From: Calvatia gigantea
Taxonomy: Eukaryota > Basidiomycota > Agaricomycetes > Agaricales > Lycoperdaceae
DNA: 64,000 nucleotides
Assembly: GCA_025093985.1 (NCBI GenBank)
Contig: JACAAK010000004.1
Coordinates: forward strand, 3,286,001 to 3,350,000
Direction of reading: 5' to 3'
Part shown: positions 59,479 to 64,000 of the stretch, one piece after another
How positions within the stretch are numbered: the stretch's first letter is position 1
How the letters are laid out: each line of letters opens with the position of its first letter
Translations under genes and position numbers: made by a program
Notes under the pieces: generated by a model
Databases searched by the model: none
What the model was told of the DNA's origin: nothing
What the model saw: the letters and a program-made list of their open reading frames with translations, nothing else

Positions 59479-61563
59479 ATGAAGGCAGTACGCACTCTCG
59501 TCACCTCATCTCATCCTGGGCCAGCTGCCTCACGCTGTGCTAGATTCTCTACCTTCCACGCTCGTCCTTTACCTCAGAGATCCTCTGCATCAATACCCAA
59601 GCCTTCGCATCAAGCTCAGAATTCGTCCCTTGCTTCTTTGCCTTCCACTGGTGGATCATCCGCAGGGGTTGACCCTGGATTACTTTCTAATGCTACCGCT
59701 ACGCCTCGCAAGACTCGGACCCAGACACCAAACCTACCACATCGTACTACTATACCCCCGCATAATGGTACAGTGTCTTTGACGATGACGGCGACGGCTT
59801 TCACCCGGCTGATCAGTCATTTAACTGAATAGATGCTGTAACACCACTACTTCGATACCGAGAATTACTAGAGACTGGGGTGCTACGTGGAGACCCACAC
59901 CAGACTAGGATCATCCAGAAATTACAAGACCTGCACGATAAATTAGCCACCTACAATCCACCAAAGGTGCCCGACCCACCCAAATCATCCGGCTTCGTAC
60001 GCAAATACTTTCCCGTTACACACCCGAAATCCTCCTAACCACTCCTATGCCCCTAGTTGTCTCGTTTATTCACACGCGAGGAACATTTGCCTACAACGCC
60101 ACCCTCGAGCGCTCCAAAGGGGCTCTACTTGTATGGTGATGTCGGTACGGGGAAGACTATGCTCATGGACCTATTTTACCATACACTCTCTCCCAACGTC
60201 ACCCGCAAACGCCGTGTACATTTCCATGCGTTCATGATTGACGTACATAAACGTGTACATGCTGCGAAGATTGCCCTGGGTCTGGATGGTGGTGATCCTA
60301 TACAGCCTGTTGCCAGGGACTTGGCTAATGAGGCCGCAGTGCTATGTTTCGATGAATTCCAGGTATGTAGACTTATACAGTTTTCACTTGCGACCGGGGA
60401 TGGATTGATTCATTTCTCAGGTCACTGACATCGCCGATGCTATGATCCTACGGCGCCTATTAGAATCGTTGCTTAATTACGGCGTTGTGTGCGTAATGAC
60501 GTCAAAGTAAGCACATACTTCAGGTTCCTTGTCCATCATCGAGAAGTACGGATGTGCGGATGCTGACATGCGAACACCTAGTCGACATCCGGACGACTTA
60601 TATAAGAACGGCATTCAACGCTCAAGTTTCCTTCCGGCAATTGACCTGTTGAAGTCGCAATTTGAGGTGACTGACTTAAACTCGGGAACAGGTACGTTCA
60701 CTCGCTACATAACTACTACCCCCAGTAAAATTCTCCCAGACTACCGCCGTGTACCCCGCGCCCTCTCACACGTCTACTACGATCCCATAACACCAGAAAA
60801 CGCAAACGAGATTCATAAAATCTTCAAAGCACTCGCCTCGGAGGACCCCTCGGACCCACCAATTCTCAACCGTGCCGTTGATTCATGGGGTCGCAAACTC
60901 ATAATCCCGGAAAGTACTTCCAAGATTGCCAGGTTCGATTTCGGAAACTTGTGTGGGCAACCGTTAAGTGCTGCGGATTATATTGAGATTACGAAGAATT
61001 TTGGCACAATTTTCGTGTTGAATATTCCGAAGATGGGCTTGAACCAAAAGGATTTGGTCAGTCGCCCTTCTGTCACGGATCTGTCTCGAAGGACTGATTG
61101 TTTGTTCCAGGCGAGGAGGTTTATCACTTTCATTGATGGTGAGCCATTCTGTGTTACGACACATTCAAGCTAGCTAACATCCTTCCTCTAATAGCATGTT
61201 ACGAAAGCAAGGTACGTCACCTCAGTTACGCCGTACCTAGCCCTTGTCTAATCTAGAAACCCTTAGACCAAGCTCTTCGTACTATCCGAAGCACCTGTGT
61301 ACCAAGTCTTCTCAGACGAGACCTCTAAATCAGATAAATCCATCTCGGACCACATGCGTAGTGTTATGGATGATCTCGTGCGTCCCCCTCCTTTTTCACC
61401 TGGAAAGGTGTCTCAACAATAATTTATATAGGGTTTGTCGACCGACATTGTTGGAAACAGTTCGATGTTTACTGGTGAAGAAGAGGTGTTCGCCTTCGCG
61501 AGAGCGTGTTCGAGGTTAGTTCAGATGGGGAGTAAAGAGTGGGCGGAGACCGCTGGGCATTAA
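59479..61563 (+). CDS. AFG1-type mitochondrial AAA ATPase (LACE1 family)
   Basis: Starts [19 protein letters not shown], rich in Arg and Ser without acidic residues, a typical mitochondrial targeting sequence. An intron (GTACAG...GAATAG, about 59769-59832) joins it to [21 protein letters not shown]. The P-loop reads [18 protein letters not shown] (near 60125) and Walker B VLCFDEFQ, with [10 protein letters not shown] after an intron, the family hallmark. Later exons: [46 protein letters not shown] and [16 protein letters not shown]. It ends at 61563. In yeast AFG1 takes part in turnover of mitochondrially encoded complex IV subunits. About seven introns. Confidence 0.92.
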
Positions 61564-61906
61564 CTGTTGTAGCCGAACTCCCGTACTAACACGGTGTTCA
61601 AGTGGTGCGTCAGCACTGCGCAGGAGGATATCTTCATTTGGATGGACCCACTACCAGCTTACTCCAGCTAAATAATCACACCGGGCACGTAATGTACATT
61701 CACCCATCCTACTTGCAATGGAAATTATACCACTTATGAGGGAACTATGTCGTATAAGGCATAGCCGGGAACGTATCTACACTCGGCCAGCCCGAGGTAA
61801 AACTTGTGTTCTAACCACCCACGTCCAGAATATCCTCCACGGCTAAGGCCATTCCGCATCCGCCTTTGACAAACCAGCACTGACTTAGTGCGGACGATAA
61901 TAGCTT
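61564..61906. other. Spacer between the convergent AFG1 and hydrophobin genes
   Basis: 343 bp. Nothing recognised beyond the shared 3' ends. Confidence 0.5.
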
Positions 61907-62523
61907 TCACTGATTGATGGTTGCATTCTGACAACCTATTGCGATCAAACCGTCTGTGGAGTAAGACTGTAATTAATATTATTTCTTATCAGGCTGCCCT
62001 TTCGCTCAACGCCGAGGTGCTCGGATGGGAGGTGAGTGGGGCACGACGAAGAACGAAGAAACCAAGGCCCACAAGAGGAAAATAAACGTACTATATCTGT
62101 TATGATCGCAGCAAACAACCGGGGCCGAACTATGCACATAAATCACAACAGCAGAAAAAAACAAAGTCAGCATCACAGTAGCCCCAAATTCAAAGGGTGC
62201 AGGAGAACATACCATGTATGATTACCCAGTCCAACAATCGGCAGAGGTGCACACGATACCCCGACCATCGTCCGCATATTATCATTATAGACACTGGATT
62301 GGATGTTCATAAGTCCAAGCAAGGAACCAACTTCAGTATCAGAGGCCGGTTGGACAGTTACACAACAAAGAACGGGGCCAGTTGTACATTGGCCAACAGC
62401 AATATCCCGTGCCATGAGGGCCCCGAACTCGTGGCCTTCAGTTCTGGGAACATTTGGAAGAGAGAACGTTGTGGCGAAAAAGGTCGTGAGGAGAGTGGCA
62501 GAGATAATCTGAGTGTGCCACAT
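61907..62523 (-). CDS. Class I hydrophobin
   Basis: Small secreted protein that self-assembles at air-water interfaces and coats hyphae. It starts MWHTQIISATLLTTFFATTFS, a signal peptide. The eight cysteines appear in the class order: one in VGQCTTGPVLCC (C-X6-CC gives the first three), one in GVSCAPL, one split by an intron (TG|T, before SAPVVCC), the pair in VVCC and the last in IAIGCQNATINQ. Two introns. It ends with TGA at 61909-61907. A TATA-like TATAAATATA lies upstream at 62738-62747. The second hydrophobin gene is 0.8 kb upstream on the same strand. Confidence 0.9.
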
Positions 62524-63319
62524 TATCAGGTGGACTGTACAGGAAAGCCGGTCGGCGTTTGTTTAAAGGCGAGGAAGGGAAATCAGATCGTTTTCCTAGA
62601 CTTTTATAGCGAGGCCATCCAAGCCGGAAATACAAGTGCAGTGCTTTCCGCCCTACCGAAGTGTGTCGATATGCCTCTAGGGGCTAAGCGGCAGGGCTCG
62701 AGGGAAAGGACGGCACATTCTATATTCGCGGTGATGCTATATTTATACCTTAAGTGTACCCTCGGGCCTTCAAATTGAACAGTGATATAGGTGTTAGGTG
62801 CCCTTGCGCAGCAGGGATTAGGAATTTGGATGCAGGGCGTATGGACGGTACTTAGGATCAGCTTACACCACTGCCAGACTATCCACGGCCAGCGCGTGGT
62901 TTAAAATAGGTGCGATCCCACGAGAAAGTGCGTAAAAGTCATGATAGGATCGTCCCAGACTGCCTTCCGGTTACTTAAATGAGAATATTAATGGTGCCGG
63001 TTATCCGAAGCCGCAAGTATTTCGGCCATCGAGTCGCGTGTGGTGTGAATCGCCATTCCATGATGACAGTGGCAACAGTAGGAGGCGACAACCAGCTTTC
63101 TTACAACGGTTTAAATGGTTGTTCGCACTCTCACTGATAGTCACTAAGTGACAGACACCATACAGGAGACTCGCCAAGGTAATGGAGGGGAGTCTGCTCT
63201 TGTGGCTTAAGAGTACTCCATGTAACGGTGAATATGACGAATAATCCACAACACATTGATGTCCATTCCAGAAACACGCAGCGAAAAAAATTTACAAATT
63301 GGAAATACGTTGGACGCAT
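62524..63319. promoter_or_regulatory. Spacer between the two hydrophobin genes
   Basis: 796 bp. It contains the promoter of the first hydrophobin with TATAAATATA (reverse complement at 62738-62747), 215 bp before the ATG. Plus-strand open frames here overlap the hydrophobin and have no domain. Confidence 0.45.
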
Positions 63320-63744
63320 TCAGAGGTTGAGGTTGACAGAAGTGCAACCAATGGCGACAACGCCATCTAGAAGGCATTTTAGGAAGTGTTTGACATAGAG
63401 ATATGACGGCGGTTAAGATTATCGTACTGAAGTTGCTGTTCTCGCAGCAAACAGGTTGGGCGGAGCTATTGATAGAGTTGGCCTGGGTTGGGTATAAAAT
63501 GCACGAGGAACCTACCAAGAATCACCACCCGCACCGATGACAATGATAGGGGTGCAAGTAAGACCGACGAGGACGTTCACATCTTGGACGACGACGCCCA
63601 AGAGGCCGAGAACCTTAGAAACCGCGTCGCTGCCAGCCTTGTCGACGAAGTTGCAGCACTGGTACAATCGCCTGGTGCAATGCCTCCAGCGAGAGTAGAA
63701 GCAGCGAGGGAAGCAGCGACAAGAGCAGAGAGCTTGAATTGCAT
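63320..63744 (-). pseudogene. Class I hydrophobin with a frame break between Cys1 and Cys2
   Basis: The start [21 protein letters not shown] (63744) is a typical hydrophobin signal peptide. It leads to GDCT in frame. The next conserved block, [21 protein letters not shown], lies in another frame: only five bases separate the Cys1 codon from the Cys2-Cys3 codons where about 18 are expected. From there everything is normal: LVGLTC, DSC split by an intron, SAQPVCCENSNF, and VVAIGCTSVNLNL with TGA at 63322-63320. So seven of the eight Cys positions are intact in one frame, and the signal peptide plus Cys1 in another. A 13-base deletion would explain it. Confidence 0.75.
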
Positions 63745-63817
63745 GTTTGTTGAGTGGTGTTGAACGACTAGAGAGGATGTGTTCGACTGGTGAGACTAAG
63801 GGCAAAATTTGGAGGCA

Positions 63818-63824
63818 TTTTATA
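63818..63824 (-). promoter_or_regulatory. TATA box of the second hydrophobin gene
   Basis: TATAAAA on the minus strand, 74 bp before the ATG at 63744. A strong TATA box is usual for highly expressed hydrophobin genes. Confidence 0.55.
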
Positions 63825-64000
63825 CGCAACTCGCCCTGAAATTACTTCTCTTTTTGACGCCAACCGGATATTTGGAGTTTTGAATACTTCACCGCAGCAT
63901 TGCAGAAGGTCAGAACCGGTAGCGTCTGGGTGGAGTAAAATGACAGTTCAAGCAGAAATTTGGACTCCACGAACACCACAGCCAATATGTTGCGAATCGT

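Noticed and set aside
62197..62778. 193-codon plus-strand frame
   Set aside because: It runs opposite to the complete hydrophobin gene and has no recognisable domain.

Overview
This window looks like nuclear DNA of a filamentous basidiomycete, probably a mushroom-forming one. The genes are split by many short GT-AG introns, spacing is tight and several pairs share one divergent promoter. Two class I hydrophobin genes, a basidiomycete-type multi-pass membrane protein and fungal chromovirus-type retrotransposons point the same way. No tRNA, rRNA or CRISPR array was recognised.

The left 17.8 kb (1-17816) is a nest of transposable elements. The outer host is a heavily decayed Copia-type LTR retrotransposon, whose 5' LTR is cut by the window edge and whose 3' LTR is 17272-17816. 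A solo LTR of the same family sits reversed in its 5' LTR (200-741, target duplication ACTAT). A 9.1 kb Ty3/Gypsy chromovirus is inserted at 4891-14032 (target duplication GCTTA, two 625-bp LTRs). A structurally intact Tc1-type DNA transposon lies at 15380-16984 (TA duplication, 212-bp terminal repeats, DD34E transposase). A degenerate tandem repeat of about 50 bp occupies about 14283-14985. Almost all differences between LTR copies are CpG to TpG/CpA. Every in-frame stop found inside the Gypsy genes is TGA. Both fit decay by cytosine methylation. The Gypsy element also carries a third gene after pol that encodes three zinc-knuckle-like units.

The right 46 kb is genic. In order it holds: two tandem zinc-type alcohol dehydrogenase genes (both with apparent frame breaks), a membrane protein, a 2-oxoglutarate/Fe(II) oxygenase, a formin, MCM6, a tyrosine phosphatase, VAC14, an M28 peptidase, a GH18 chitinase, a sugar transporter, a SET-domain protein, an RNF220-like RING protein, a possible non-autonomous DNA element, a small membrane protein, TOM7, eIF3f, the urease accessory protein UreF, an AFG1-type mitochondrial ATPase, one complete hydrophobin and one hydrophobin with a broken signature.

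The genes do not form one pathway. Most are ordinary housekeeping genes: replication (MCM6), translation (eIF3f), mitochondria (TOM7, AFG1), the polarised cytoskeleton (formin) and endolysosomal lipid signalling (VAC14). Chitinase and hydrophobins concern the cell wall and surface. Exon boundaries were read by eye from splice motifs and protein similarity remembered from the families, so small errors in start sites and introns are expected.
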